From Verrucomicrobiota bacterium JB024 (GTDB lineage: Bacteria > Verrucomicrobiota > Verrucomicrobiia > Opitutales > Cerasicoccaceae), in the NCBI GenBank assembly GCA_030673825.1, contig JAUTCS010000150.1, positions 1-35,858 on the forward strand: DNA of 35,858 nucleotides, written 5' to 3'. Numbering within the stretch: the first letter of the stretch is position 1; each line of letters starts with the position of its first letter. Below are positions 8,302 to 16,499 of this stretch, one piece after another. Under the pieces are notes generated by a model. It saw nothing but the letters and a program-made list of their open reading frames with translations, was not told the origin of the DNA and did no database searches. The translations under genes and the position numbers were made by a program.

Positions 8302-8769
8302 ATGATTACAAAATACTTCCTTGGACTGATTGTCCTCTTGGCCTTCGTGCACACCTTGACAGCCCGCGAAATCCAGTTCGAGTGGAAAGAGAAAACCTAC
8401 ACGATTGAATGCATTACCGGCTCGACGCTACCAGACGAGGATAAATTTATAGATGGCCTTGCCTGTAAACTTTTTGACGGGGAGTATAAAATTGTTCCTG
8501 AGGTGTGGGATAAAATTCGTGTTACTTTTCACCTGGATGCCAATCACCCCGTCATGCTTTCTGCAATCCTGCCTCAGCGATTTTCCATCTCTGTCGGTGG
8601 GGCTGTGCCAATCCTCATTGTGCTTTTTAGTCATGAGGGTAAATATTACAGGTTAATGTTTTTATGGGAGTCGGCGGATCAGTTGACGTTGGCCATGTTT
8701 GATGAGCTTAAACTCGTGGACAAAGATGGAAAACTGGTCTTCATCTCTGCCGAAACTCACGATGAATGA
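8302..8769 (+). CDS. Secreted hypothetical protein, AT-richer than its surroundings
   Basis: A 155-residue protein with a clear signal peptide (M-I-T-K-Y-F-L-G-L-I-V-L-L-A-F-V-H, cleavage likely after T-A at 20-21). The mature part has several beta-rich segments and two cysteines (near residues 37 and 54) that might form a disulfide. No domain is recognised. The base composition is visibly poorer in GC than all neighbouring genes, with codons such as AAA, TTT and ATT being common, which suggests recent acquisition or relaxed selection. It stands alone: XRE regulator upstream on the same strand after 119 bases, and metW downstream on the opposite strand. Confidence 0.6.
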   Translation: MITKYFLGLIVLLAFVHTLTAREIQFEWKEKTYTIECITGSTLPDEDKFIDGLACKLFDGEYKIVPEVWDKIRVTFHLDANHPVMLSAILPQRFSISVGGAVPILIVLFSHEGKYYRLMFLWESADQLTLAMFDELKLVDKDGKLVFISAETHDE

Positions 8770-8849
8770 GCGGCCGGGATAACCGTTTTTCTTCCGGTGC
8801 CTCTCGGTACAGATGGCGCTCTGCCTCGCTCAATCAGCGGCGTTGGGTC

Positions 8850-9455
8850 CTACCGCGAGACCTCGTAGAGGACGTAGCCGGCGAAGAGGCCGGGGAAGAG
8901 CTTGCAGGGGGTGTGCCAGTCGCCGCGCAGGTAGGCGCGGCGGGTGATGGTCAGGCCCTCGCGGGCGCAGAAGTCCTCAAAGTCGCCCACCGCGATGGGA
9001 TTGAGGCGGCGGCTCTCGCCCCAGCCTTCGGGGAAGACCTCGTTGATGATGCGGCGGCCGTGCCAGAGCAGATGCAGGCGGTTGCGCCAGTAGCCGTGGT
9101 TGACGAAGCCCACCGCGAAGCGTTTGCCTACGCGCAGGGACTCGCGGATGATGTCCTGCGGGCGGCTCAGCTCCTGGAGGGTGCGCGAGCACAGCACCCA
9201 GTCGAAGAACCCGTCTGGAAACTGCCGCAGGGCCTGCTCGATGTCGCCTTGGTAGACGCTGACGCCGCGCTTGACGCAGCCGGAGACCTTTTCGATCTGG
9301 TTGTCCACGCCGACGCCGTAGGTGCGCTTGTTCTGGCGCAGGTACTCCAGAAATATCCCGCGCCCGCAGCCCAGGTCGAGCACGCGCGCACCTTCGCTGA
9401 CCCAGTCACCCAGGATCTGCAAATCGACTTCGCGCTTGATCGCCGAACGTTTCAC
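8850..9455 (-). CDS. metW: Methionine biosynthesis protein MetW
   Basis: A 201-residue class I SAM-methyltransferase-like protein of the MetW family, which works with MetX in homoserine acylation. Motif I is V-L-D-L-G-C-G-R-G (residues 25-33), then V-G-V-D-N (47-51), Y-Q-G-D-I-E-Q-A-L and the family signature V-L-C-S-R-T-L-Q-E-L. The C-terminal Y-L-R-G-D-W-H-T-P-C-K-L-F-P-G-L-F-A-G-Y is typical of MetW. It belongs with metX 650 bases away but is separated from it by rlmH and a repeat-filled 200-base spacer. It therefore may or may not share their transcript. Confidence 0.93.
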   Translation of the reverse strand: MKRSAIKREVDLQILGDWVSEGARVLDLGCGRGIFLEYLRQNKRTYGVGVDNQIEKVSGCVKRGVSVYQGDIEQALRQFPDGFFDWVLCSRTLQELSRPQDIIRESLRVGKRFAVGFVNHGYWRNRLHLLWHGRRIINEVFPEGWGESRRLNPIAVGDFEDFCAREGLTITRRAYLRGDWHTPCKLFPGLFAGYVLYEVSR

Positions 9456-9469
9456 GGAATTAGAAAAAA

Positions 9470-9645
9470 GTTTGAGAGTTCGAGAGTTTGAAAGTTTGAG
9501 AGTTGGGAACTGGCCGGGACGCCGTTGTGGGGAGCGGATGTGTGAGGGGCGTCTCTCCCTTTGGGCGATGTCTGAAAGTTGAAAAGTTTAGGCGGCATGC
9601 GCGTGAAAACAACTTTCAAACGCTCAAACTTTCAAACTATCAAAC
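9470..9645. repeat. Octamer tandem repeat (GTTTGARA) arranged as an inverted pair, copy 1
   Basis: Between metW and rlmH. The left arm (9470-9505) is a run of GTTTGARA-like octamers ending GTTG. The right arm (9610-9645) is the reverse complement of the same kind of run, and the arms match at 30 of 36 positions. About 104 bases lie between them. A second pair occurs at 20626-20718 with perfect arms. The transcript could fold into a long hairpin. No transposase is linked to it. Confidence 0.8.
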
Positions 9646-9657
9646 CTCCCTCCTGAG

Positions 9658-10098
9658 CTAATGGTGGTAGCCGGTGCCGGCGAGGATGGTGAAGGCGCGG
9701 TAGAGCTGCTCAAGCAGGACGACGCGGGCCATCTCGTGGGTGAAGGTCATGGGGGAGAGGGAGAGCAGGGTGTCGGCGCGGGCCTTGACGGCGGGGCTGA
9801 GGCCGTAGGCGCCACCGATGATGAAGGTGGCGTCCTGGCTATGCTGGCGCAGCTCGTCGAGGGACTGGGCGAGGTCGGCGGAGGGGCGGCACTTGCCCTC
9901 CTCGGCCAGTGCGAAGACCCGACTGCGGTCCTTGGCGAGGGCCTTGAGGAGGCGTTCGCCCTCGCGCTCGGCGTCGGCGTCGCGGATCTCGGTGATGTCC
10001 AGCGTGGCGTAGGGCTTGAGGCGCTTGGCGTACTCCTCGGCGCGTTCGCGCCAGGAGGGTTCCTTGAGCTTGCCGACGGCGAGGAGGTGGAGGCGCAT
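9658..10098 (-). CDS. rlmH: 23S rRNA (pseudouridine-1915 N3) methyltransferase RlmH
   Basis: SPOUT-family enzyme that methylates pseudouridine 1915 in helix 69 of 23S rRNA, using SAM and acting on assembled ribosomes. At 146 residues it is close to the usual ~155. Start chosen at 10098 because M-R-L-H-L-L-A-V-G-K-L-K is the conserved N-terminus; the longer frame reaches into metX. Key motifs are F-I-I-G-G-A-Y-G-L-S (~residue 95) and the diagnostic C-terminus Q-L-Y-R-A-F-T-I-L-A-G-T-G-Y-H-H. It lies 13 bases after metX on the same strand, so co-transcription is likely. Confidence 0.95.
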   Translation of the reverse strand: MRLHLLAVGKLKEPSWRERAEEYAKRLKPYATLDITEIRDADAEREGERLLKALAKDRSRVFALAEEGKCRPSADLAQSLDELRQHSQDATFIIGGAYGLSPAVKARADTLLSLSPMTFTHEMARVVLLEQLYRAFTILAGTGYHH

Positions 10099-10111
10099 CG
10101 TTCCGGGCTTC

Positions 10112-11284
10112 TCAGGCGTGGGCGCGCGGCAGGTGCTCGTCGGCGGCGAGGAAGCCGCTGACCAGCTCGTAGAGCGCCGGGGCACGCACGAGGAAGGAGT
10201 CGTGCCCGAGGTCCATGTCGATCTCGGCGTAGCTGGCGTTCTTACCGGCGCGGATCATGGCGTGGACGATCTCACGGTTTTGGCGCGGAGGGAAAAGCCA
10301 GTCCGAGGTGAAGCCGACCACGAGGGCACGGGCCTGCATTTTGTCCACGACCTCCTCGATGGGGCCGCCCTGGCCGAGGTCGAAGCGGTCGAGCGCCTTG
10401 GAGATGTAGAGGTACGAGTTGGCGTCGAAGCGGTTGACGAAGCTCTTGCCCTGGTAGCGCAGGTAGCTCTCGACCTCGAACTCCACGTCGAAGTAGCCGC
10501 CCGCCCCGGCGGATTCGCGCTCGCGGCGGCGGACGCGGCCAAACTTGCGGTCGAGCCCTTCGTCGGAAAGGTAGGTGATGTGGGCCATCATACGGGCGAC
10601 GGCGAGGCCGAGGTTCGGCCCTTGGCCGGGCTCGTAGTCGCCCTCGTGCCAGCCGGGGTCCTGCACGATGGCGCAGCGGCCCACCTCGTTAAAGGCGATG
10701 GCCTGGGCGCTCTGGCGCGAGGTGGTGGCCATGGCGATGAGCGAGCGCACGCGATCGGGGTACTCGATGGCCCACTGGAGGGCCTGCATGCCGCCCATGG
10801 AGCCGCCGATGGCGCAGTGGAGCGTCTCGATGCCGAGGTGGTCGAGCAGGCGGCTCTGGGCCCGCACCATGTCGCGGACGCTGACCTGGGGGAAACTCAG
10901 GCCGAAGCGGCGTCCGGTGGCGGGATTGATCGAGGAGGGGCCGGTGGAGCCCTGGCAGCCGCCCAGGCAGTTGCTGCACAGCACGAAGTACTTGCTCGTG
11001 TCGATGGGCTTGCCGGGGCCGATCATGTTGTTCCACCAGCCGGGTTTGGCGTCCTGAAGGGAGTACACCCCGGCGCAGTGGTGGTCGCCGCTGAGGGCGT
11101 GAAAGATGAAGATGGCGTTGTCGCGGGCGGCGTTGAGCTTGCCGTAGGTCTCGTAGCGCAGCGTGAAGCCCGGCAGCTCGCCGCCCTCCTCGAAGGCAAA
11201 CGGCTCCTCGCTGACGAAGTCGTGGTACTCGACCAGCCCGACTTCGCCCTCTTCGAGCACGGGTGCTACTTCGGCATCATTCAT
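10112..11284 (-). CDS. metX: Homoserine O-acyltransferase MetX
   Basis: Cytosolic alpha/beta hydrolase-fold enzyme that acylates L-homoserine with acetyl- or succinyl-CoA, the first committed step to methionine. It has 390 residues. The nucleophile elbow is G-G-S-M-G-G-M-Q (Ser162), with Asp328 in F-T-S-D-W-L-F-P-P and His361 in L-G-H-D-S-F-L. The family signature N-C-L-G-G-C-Q-G-S-T-G-P-S-S is at 105-118. Acyl donor specificity cannot be settled by eye. It heads a probable metX-rlmH unit, with metW further downstream. Confidence 0.96.
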   Translation of the reverse strand: MNDAEVAPVLEEGEVGLVEYHDFVSEEPFAFEEGGELPGFTLRYETYGKLNAARDNAIFIFHALSGDHHCAGVYSLQDAKPGWWNNMIGPGKPIDTSKYFVLCSNCLGGCQGSTGPSSINPATGRRFGLSFPQVSVRDMVRAQSRLLDHLGIETLHCAIGGSMGGMQALQWAIEYPDRVRSLIAMATTSRQSAQAIAFNEVGRCAIVQDPGWHEGDYEPGQGPNLGLAVARMMAHITYLSDEGLDRKFGRVRRRERESAGAGGYFDVEFEVESYLRYQGKSFVNRFDANSYLYISKALDRFDLGQGGPIEEVVDKMQARALVVGFTSDWLFPPRQNREIVHAMIRAGKNASYAEIDMDLGHDSFLVRAPALYELVSGFLAADEHLPRAHA

Positions 11285-11301
11285 GGAGAGCTACTTAACC
11301 A

Positions 11302-11363
11302 CGGATCGCGCGGATGGCACGGATTTTTTTTACTCACGCGGAGGATGCGGAGAGCGCGGAGGA
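11302..11363. repeat. 9-base-period repeats (CGGAT and GCGGAG families)
   Basis: In the 204-base gap between metX and yebC, CGGAT recurs at 11302, 11311 and 11320, and GCGGAG recurs at 11338, 11347 and 11356, all nine bases apart. The spacing is exact although the bases between vary. Function unknown. Confidence 0.6.
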
Positions 11364-11430
11364 TTTTCATGCCGTGAACGATGACGCTGCCTGCGGGTGA
11401 CGATAGCTCCAAGCCCGTAAGGCAGAGTTT

Positions 11431-11449
11431 CTTCGCGTGGCTTCGCGGG
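11431..11449 (-). repeat. 10-base-period repeat GCGAAG, copy 1 (minus strand)
   Basis: The plus strand shows CTTCGC at 11431 and 11441, i.e. GCGAAG on the minus strand with a ten-base period. The same family occurs at 30892-30920 and 32222-32249. It lies in the yebC-metX gap, next to the nine-base family. Confidence 0.55.
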
Positions 11450-11488
11450 AAAATCCCCTTGTCGTGCGGGAGCGGTGGCTCCCGGACT

Positions 11489-12229
11489 TTAGCTCAACAG
11501 GGACTCGTCGATGTCGAAGTTGCTGTGGACGGCTTTGACGTCTTCGAGGTCTTCGAGGAGGTCCACGAGGCGGAGAATCTGCTTGGCGGTGTCCTTGTCG
11601 GTGATGCTGATCTCGTTGTTGGGCAGGTAGGCGATTTCGGAGGACTCGCAGGGGATGCCCTTGTCTTCGAGCGCCTTGGAAATGGCGTGGTACTCGCCGA
11701 TTTCGCAGGTGACCTCGAAGTGGTCCCCGGCGTTCTCGACGTCCTCGGCCCCGGCTTCGAGGGCGACTTCCATGAGGGTGTCCTCGTCGGTGGCGTCGCC
11801 CGCGATGATGAACTGGCCCTTTTTCTGGAAATTGAAAGCGAGCGCGCCAGCCCCGGCAAGGTTGCCGCCAGCCTTGGTGAAGGTGCTGCGGACCTCGGAG
11901 GCGCTCCGGTTCTTGTTGTCGGTGGTGACTTCGACGATGATGCCGACGCCGCCGGGGGCGTAACCCTCGTAAACCAGTTCCTCGTAGCTGACGCCGGGAA
12001 GTTCGCCGGTGCCCTTCTTGATGGCCTTGTCGATATTGTCGGAGGGCATGTTGGAGGCCTTGGCCTTCAACAGCACCGTGCGCAGGCGGGGGTTGAAGTT
12101 GGGGTCGCCGCCGCCTTCACGTGCCGCGATGGTCAGTTCCTTGGAAATGACGCTGAAAATTTTGCCGCGCTTGGCGTCAACCGCCGCCTTGGCGCGTTTG
12201 ATAGTGGCCCATTTGCTGTGTCCGGACAT
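11489..12229 (-). CDS. yebC: YebC/PmpR (TACO1) family protein
   Basis: A 246-residue cytosolic protein of the YebC family, described in different bacteria as a DNA-binding regulator and, more recently, as a translation factor helping ribosomes at proline stretches. N-terminal signature M-S-G-H-S-K-W-A-T-I-K-R-A-K-A, followed by the conserved N-M-P-S-D-N-I-D-K-A-I-K-K-G near residue 60 and Y-E-G-Y-A-P-G-G-V near 88. Length is normal. It stands between yidC's terminator and metX, all on the minus strand, and is probably its own transcription unit. Confidence 0.96.
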   Translation of the reverse strand: MSGHSKWATIKRAKAAVDAKRGKIFSVISKELTIAAREGGGDPNFNPRLRTVLLKAKASNMPSDNIDKAIKKGTGELPGVSYEELVYEGYAPGGVGIIVEVTTDNKNRSASEVRSTFTKAGGNLAGAGALAFNFQKKGQFIIAGDATDEDTLMEVALEAGAEDVENAGDHFEVTCEIGEYHAISKALEDKGIPCESSEIAYLPNNEISITDKDTAKQILRLVDLLEDLEDVKAVHSNFDIDESLLS

Positions 12230-12429
12230 GGCGAAAATCTCAATAAAGGGGTTTGTTCCTCGTCAAGGATGAAGAATGAGGGGAAAGAACGATTTTCGGC
12301 CCCAAACGGACCGTGTCGATAGAAAAAGGGGGCTTTTGAGCCGCAAACGGGCGGAATTTTGGAGATGCTGCGTTTAGCCGGGCGGGGAGCACGGACATGT
12401 CGGAGGGGGTGGTAGGGCGATCCGGGCAC

Positions 12430-12463
12430 AAAAAAAACGGGGGCGAAAGGCTCGCCCCCGTTT
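12430..12463 (-). terminator. Strong intrinsic terminator after yidC
   Basis: Reading leftwards, the stem AAACGGGGGCGA pairs with TCGCCCCCGTTT around a five-base loop, and the transcript ends in a run of eight or more U. It begins 14 bases after the yidC stop and ends the rpmH-yidC transcript. Confidence 0.9.
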
Positions 12464-12476
12464 CGGGAAAATCTGT

Positions 12477-14450
12477 CTAGCGCTTTTTCTTTTTCTGCTG
12501 GGGCAGGCCTTTGCCGGTGAGGCTGCGCTTGGCGGCACGCTGCTGCTCGCGGGCGTCCTTCACGCGGTCGGCGAAGGTGCTCTTCTTCGGGCCGGAGGGG
12601 CCGCCTTTGCCATCGACGGTGACGGTGTCTTCCTCGTCGTCCTTGCGGCGGTTGGTGATCCACTGCTGGCAGATGGTGAAGAGGTTCTGGCAGGTCCAGT
12701 ACAGGACGAGGCCGGAGGGGAAGTTATAGCAGAAGAACAGGAAGACCAGCGGCATGAACTTGAACAGCGTGCGCTGCATGTTGTCCGTGGTCGGCGTGGG
12801 GGTCATCTGCATCTGGAAGAACATCGAGATGCCCATGAGCAGCGCCATCGGGTGGATGGGGAAGCCCGCGATAGTGCCCACGGTATCAGGCAGGGAGAGG
12901 TCCTGAATCCAGAGGAAAGGCGCGAAGCGCAGCTCCGAAGCGGTGCGGAGCATGAAGTAGAAAGAGAAGAAGATCGGAATCTGCACGAGCAGCGGCAGGC
13001 AGCCGGCGGCGGGATTGACCCGGTGCTCCTTGAACAGCTCCAGCGTCTTGCGCTGCTGTTCCTGCGGGTTGTCCTTGTACTTCTCCTTGAGCTCGGCCAT
13101 CAGCGGCTGGAGCTTGGCCATGCGCTTGGCCGAGCGCACCTGCACCTGCGTGAGCGGGTAGAGCAGGCTCTTGATGATGATGGTGACGATGATGATGGTG
13201 AAGCCCCAGCCCCAGGTCGGAGCGACATGGGCGATGACACCGTGGATACCGATCATCACGTAGAGGAGAATCTTGCTGATCGCCCCGAAAAAGCCGAACT
13301 GCATGACCAGGTCCTGGCGGTCGCCGAGGTCGGCCAGGCGGGTGTACTCCTTCGGGCCCACATAGTACTGCATGTGGAAGAGCTGCTGTCCGCCGTCGGG
13401 CAGGGCGTCGAGCTGGAAGCGGATGGCGCCGGTCATGCCCTCCTCGAGGTCCGGGTCGTCGATGGCGGTGCCGAGGGCGGCGGGCTGGGCGTAGATGCCG
13501 ATGCCGGGCTCCTTCGGCGTGAGCACGCCGGTGAAGAACTGGTTCTTGATCGCGCCCCAGACGACGGGGTTGACGGGCTCTTCGACCACCGAGACACCGG
13601 TTTTCTGGCCCATGCCGAGGAAGCCCTTGCTGCCCTTGAAGGTCTTCATCTTGATGAACTCGGCGTCGTCGCCGTTGTAGTAGCCGAAGTTCAGGTACTC
13701 GTGCCAGACATCGCCCTCGGTGGGCGGGGCGGTGCCGACATTGACGAAAATATCCCGCTCGTTAAAGCCCGCGCCGGATTCGTTGATGAAGGCGATGGTG
13801 TGCTGGATGACGTACGGGTCCTTGTCTGTGCCGGAGCCCTGGAGCTGGTAGCCGCGCTTGACGCGCAGGCCGTAGTCGGTCACGAGCTCGAAGTTGACGC
13901 GGTCGTCCTCATCGGAGTGGTAGGTGACCTTGTAGTTGGGGGCGAATTCGTCGGGCGAGCCGTCGCCGTCCTTGTCAAAGCTGATGGCCAGGGCGGGCAG
14001 GACGCTGCCGGCGTTGAAGACGTAGGGCTCCTCGGAGCCGATGGTGGCCGGGTACTTGAGCTTGCCGGTGTGGTCGTGGGCGACGAACTCGACATGCTTG
14101 ATGGCACCGCCCCAGGAGGTGAAGGTGACGCGAAGGGCGTCGTTTTCGAGGGTGATGAGCTCCTCGGGCTTATCCGACTGGGTGGCCTGAAGGGCGGCAG
14201 CGGGTTTTTCCTCGGACTGGAGGAAGAAATCGCGGTCGCTTTGCGGAGCGGCGGATGAGTCTGCCTGAGCGGTCTTGGCCGCGGGGGTGTCTCCGGTGTC
14301 GGCCGTTTCGGCGGTTTGCTGGGCCTGGACGGCGGGCTGGTTCAGCTGCTCTTGCAGGGCGCGCTCCTGAGTCTGGCGTCCCTGCCAGTAAATCATGAAG
14401 AACGCGCCGCCGAGGAAGAGCAGCCCCAAGAAAACATTCTTTTTATCCAT
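12477..14450 (-). CDS. yidC: Membrane protein insertase YidC
   Basis: Inserts and folds inner-membrane proteins, alone or with SecYEG. It is a 657-residue Gram-negative-type YidC: N-terminal membrane segment (residues ~7-22), an acidic Ala/Gln/Thr-rich linker, a large periplasmic domain (~95-400) and the conserved C-terminal five-helix core. The core contains L-L-Y-P-L-T-Q-V-Q-V-R-S-A-K-R-M (cytoplasmic hairpin start), N-P-A-A-G-C-L-P-L-L-V-Q-I-P-I-F-F and L-V-L-Y-W-T-C-Q-N-L-F. The basic C-terminal tail ends Q-Q-K-K-K-K-R, consistent with ribosome contact. It is the last gene of rpmH-rnpA-yidD-yidC, one base after yidD. Confidence 0.98.
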   Translation of the reverse strand: MDKKNVFLGLLFLGGAFFMIYWQGRQTQERALQEQLNQPAVQAQQTAETADTGDTPAAKTAQADSSAAPQSDRDFFLQSEEKPAAALQATQSDKPEELITLENDALRVTFTSWGGAIKHVEFVAHDHTGKLKYPATIGSEEPYVFNAGSVLPALAISFDKDGDGSPDEFAPNYKVTYHSDEDDRVNFELVTDYGLRVKRGYQLQGSGTDKDPYVIQHTIAFINESGAGFNERDIFVNVGTAPPTEGDVWHEYLNFGYYNGDDAEFIKMKTFKGSKGFLGMGQKTGVSVVEEPVNPVVWGAIKNQFFTGVLTPKEPGIGIYAQPAALGTAIDDPDLEEGMTGAIRFQLDALPDGGQQLFHMQYYVGPKEYTRLADLGDRQDLVMQFGFFGAISKILLYVMIGIHGVIAHVAPTWGWGFTIIIVTIIIKSLLYPLTQVQVRSAKRMAKLQPLMAELKEKYKDNPQEQQRKTLELFKEHRVNPAAGCLPLLVQIPIFFSFYFMLRTASELRFAPFLWIQDLSLPDTVGTIAGFPIHPMALLMGISMFFQMQMTPTPTTDNMQRTLFKFMPLVFLFFCYNFPSGLVLYWTCQNLFTICQQWITNRRKDDEEDTVTVDGKGGPSGPKKSTFADRVKDAREQQRAAKRSLTGKGLPQQKKKKR

Positions 14451-14451
14451 G

Positions 14452-14760
14452 CTAACGTTTCATAGCTCCACTGCGCATCAGCAGGGTTGATCGGCCGGTT
14501 TTTTCCGGCACGGGGTCGTGGCCGCCGGGGTGGAACGGGTGACAGCGGAGAATCCGCAGCAGGGCCATCCAGCTTCCGCGCCACAGGCCGAAGCGCAGCA
14601 GGCTCAGGCGGGCGTACTCCGAACAGGTCGGATGGAAGCGGCAGCCCGCATTGGGCCCGAGCAGGATGCGTTTCATGGGAGAAAACACGACCTGATAGAC
14701 CACCACGAGGGCGGCCGCGGCACGGGCGGACAGGCTGGGAGGGTTCACGGGTGGCGGCAT
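14452..14760 (-). CDS. yidD: Membrane protein insertion efficiency factor YidD
   Basis: Small peripheral membrane protein that aids YidC-dependent insertion. It has 102 residues, with the diagnostic motif [12 protein letters not shown] (three conserved features: Cys, H-P-T-C and S-E-Y) at about 39-50, then [13 protein letters not shown]. An amphipathic N-terminal helix is present. It overlaps the end of rnpA by 16 bases and is followed at once by yidC, the standard order. Confidence 0.95.
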   Translation of the reverse strand: MPPPVNPPSLSARAAAALVVVYQVVFSPMKRILLGPNAGCRFHPTCSEYARLSLLRFGLWRGSWMALLRILRCHPFHPGGHDPVPEKTGRSTLLMRSGAMKR

Positions 14761-15095
14761 TTTTTCGCCGTGCGCAGGTATCGCTCCTGGAGCTCGGCGA
14801 AAGTCAGTTGGTCAAATTGGGATCGGATGATAATGAGGATGTCGCAGGCCGGGGGCAAGCACTCCTGATTCAACCGAAAAATCTCGCGCATGAGGCGTTT
14901 GGCCCGGTTGCGCTTGACGGCGTTGCCGACCTTGCGCGAGGCGATGACGCCGAGGCGTCGTTGCCCGGCGGGCGCGCCCTCGCGCGGCGGATAGATGCGC
15001 ATAATAAAAGCGCCGCAGTCGGCCCGGAAGCCTTCGCGGCGCGGCCGGTCGAAGTCAGCCCGCGTACGCAGGTGCTGAGCGGCCAGAAAGCGCAT
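14745..15095 (-). CDS. rnpA: Ribonuclease P protein component
   Basis: Protein subunit that binds the M1 RNA and the 5' leader of tRNA precursors. It has 116 residues, normal for RnpA. The RNR motif is seen in [17 protein letters not shown] (~residues 56-72), preceded by L-G-V-I-A-S-R-K-V. The N-terminus R-T-R-A-D-F-D matches the family's R-x-x-x-F pattern. It lies 13 bases after rpmH and overlaps yidD. Confidence 0.95.
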   Translation of the reverse strand: MRFLAAQHLRTRADFDRPRREGFRADCGAFIMRIYPPREGAPAGQRRLGVIASRKVGNAVKRNRAKRLMREIFRLNQECLPPACDILIIIRSQFDQLTFAELQERYLRTAKKCRHP

Positions 15096-15108
15096 CGGCG
15101 GCGGAGGG

Positions 15109-15246
15109 TTAGACCTGGGTCAGACGCTTGCGGCCTTTGGCGCGGCGGGCGGCGAGGACCTGACGGCCTCCGCGGGTCTTCATGCGGGCACGGAAGCCGA
15201 ACTTGCGGACGCGCTTCACGCGGTGCGGACGATAGGTAGGTTGCAT
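15109..15246 (-). CDS. rpmH: 50S ribosomal protein L34
   Basis: A 45-residue basic ribosomal protein: [18 protein letters not shown], then [10 protein letters not shown], ending [11 protein letters not shown]. This matches L34 over its full length. It was read directly from the bases. It is the first gene of the rpmH-rnpA-yidD-yidC unit. Upstream on the same strand a TTGACT element (15311-15316) could be its -35 box, but no good -10 box was found at 17 bases. Confidence 0.97.
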   Translation of the reverse strand: MQPTYRPHRVKRVRKFGFRARMKTRGGRQVLAARRAKGRKRLTQV

Positions 15247-15535
15247 GGTATGTGCTGGTTAAAAGGTTGGAAATTGCGAAACCGCCTGAGAAAAGCGTTT
15301 TTTTCGGCTGAGTCAAGCCTTGCCGCCGACGAATGTAAAATCGGCCCAAAGCAGGGTCCGGGGCAAAAGACAGGAATATTTGGCGCATACATTGCTCTAC
15401 CTTCTGCTTATAGGGTCTTTCTGTGGGCGCTTTTGGGTTTTACAATGTTTTGAGATTATAGTACAAAAAAACTAAGAAAAATGACTTAAGACGGTAAAAA
15501 TTGCACCGATAGGCCACTCTCGCACCATTTATACT
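15247..15535. other. Divergent intergenic region, rpmH and surface-protein gene
   Basis: This 289-base gap holds no gene. It becomes AT-rich to the right of 15400. I searched it for DnaA boxes (TTATNCACA and relatives), since rpmH often lies near oriC, and found none. The elements seen are a possible rpmH -35 box (TTGACT, minus strand, 15311-15316) and the promoter listed separately. Confidence 0.6.
15433..15462 (+). promoter_or_regulatory. Possible sigma-70 promoter for the VPFDP surface protein
   Basis: TTGGGT at 15433-15438 and TATAGT at 15457-15462 are separated by 18 bases, about 74 bases before the ATG at 15536. The -35 box is weak. This is a visual match only. Confidence 0.35.
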
Positions 15536-16435
15536 ATGCATACCACGAAGTTAACCATTCTTGCCGGCAGCCTGTCTCTGATCCTCGCTGCCCCCTTCGC
15601 GTCCGGCGTGACGTACGCCGTTGATGATTTTGAATCTTATTCCCTGGGCTCGATTAATGGCTACAATGGCGGTACCGGCTGGTCCGGCGCCTGGACGGCC
15701 ACTGCGGGCCAGTCTGTGGTCGATGTGTCGTCCAATCCGCTGACTTACACCGTCAACGGGGGCAATACGCTGACCGGCGGGGGCAAGTCTCTCCAGCTCA
15801 CCGGTACCTCTGAGTACGCCGCATACCGCGATCTGGCCAGCTCGCAGACCGGCGCTATCTATATCAGCTACCTGATGCGCGTAGATGGTACCGTGATCGA
15901 AAACAACGATTTCGCCAGCATGTGGCTGAACAACCCGGGCACCGCCGCGAGCAACCCCGGCCCCTCCACCGGCTTCAAGGCCAACAACGGAGACGGTGCG
16001 GGCACGGAAGACTTCTTCATCCGCCCCTACCATGACGGCACGAATGCCGGCTATGCTGGGGACGTGACTCTCGGGGAAACCTATCTGGTCGTGGCCAAGT
16101 TCGAGGCCAGCGGCGCCAATGGCAGCCTCTATGACACCTTTAGCCTTTGGATCAACCCGGACGCCTGGGATGAAGCCAACCCCGACACCGTGTACACCGG
16201 CGCGAGCTACATCGATGAGCTGAATCGTCTGGGCTTCCGTTCGGCCAACCTGAACAACGGCACCACGGTCCTGATCGACAACTTTACCACCACGGACTCC
16301 TTCGAGGAAGCCATCGGCGGGATCAACCCGACGGCGGTGCCCTTTGATCCGGGCGCAGGTCTGGGCATGGCATTCATCGGCTGGTTCGCCTGGCGCCGCT
16401 TCAAGCGTCGCCTGAGCGACAAGCAGGCTGCCTAA
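15536..16435 (+). CDS. Secreted surface protein with PFE/PEP-CTERM-like sorting tail
   Basis: A 299-residue exported protein: signal peptide 1-24 (L-S-L-I-L-A-A-P-F-A-S-G), then a beta-rich lectin-like body (D-D-F-E-S-Y-S-L-G near residue 30, G-W-S-G-A-W near 49, later F-S-L-W-I-N-P and V-L-I-D-N-F). This pattern is common in Verrucomicrobial and Planctomycete surface proteins of the laminin-G/concanavalin-like type. The C-terminus has A-V-P-F-D-P-G-A-G-L-G, a hydrophobic helix and an Arg/Lys cluster (W-R-R-F-K-R-R). That layout matches exosortase-sorted proteins with a P-F-E/D motif rather than the classic V-P-E-P. A HpsJ-like membrane gene follows 64 bases later. Sugar binding is not shown. 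Confidence 0.7.
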   Translation: MHTTKLTILAGSLSLILAAPFASGVTYAVDDFESYSLGSINGYNGGTGWSGAWTATAGQSVVDVSSNPLTYTVNGGNTLTGGGKSLQLTGTSEYAAYRDLASSQTGAIYISYLMRVDGTVIENNDFASMWLNNPGTAASNPGPSTGFKANNGDGAGTEDFFIRPYHDGTNAGYAGDVTLGETYLVVAKFEASGANGSLYDTFSLWINPDAWDEANPDTVYTGASYIDELNRLGFRSANLNNGTTVLIDNFTTTDSFEEAIGGINPTAVPFDPGAGLGMAFIGWFAWRRFKRRLSDKQAA

Positions 16436-16499
16436 GCTCCCCTGCTGGGCCTCTCGTTTTTCGCCGCTTCTCCAATTTTCGCCTCTCTGTTTTAAGTCT

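Noticed and set aside
9470-9645. CRISPR array
   Set aside because: The repeats are eight bases with no unique spacers of constant length, and there are no cas genes.
10016-11377. Long open frame on the plus strand opposite metX and rlmH (453 codons)
   Set aside because: It is the shadow of high-GC coding on the other strand. The product is a Gly/Val/Ala/Glu/Asp-rich string without any domain, and metX and rlmH have complete catalytic motifs.
12852-14258. Long plus-strand open frame opposite yidC
   Set aside because: Same cause: low-complexity acidic translation and no start signal, while yidC is unambiguous.
15247-15535. Replication origin near rpmH
   Set aside because: No DnaA boxes, no AT-rich unwinding element of the usual kind and no dnaA or dnaN gene nearby.
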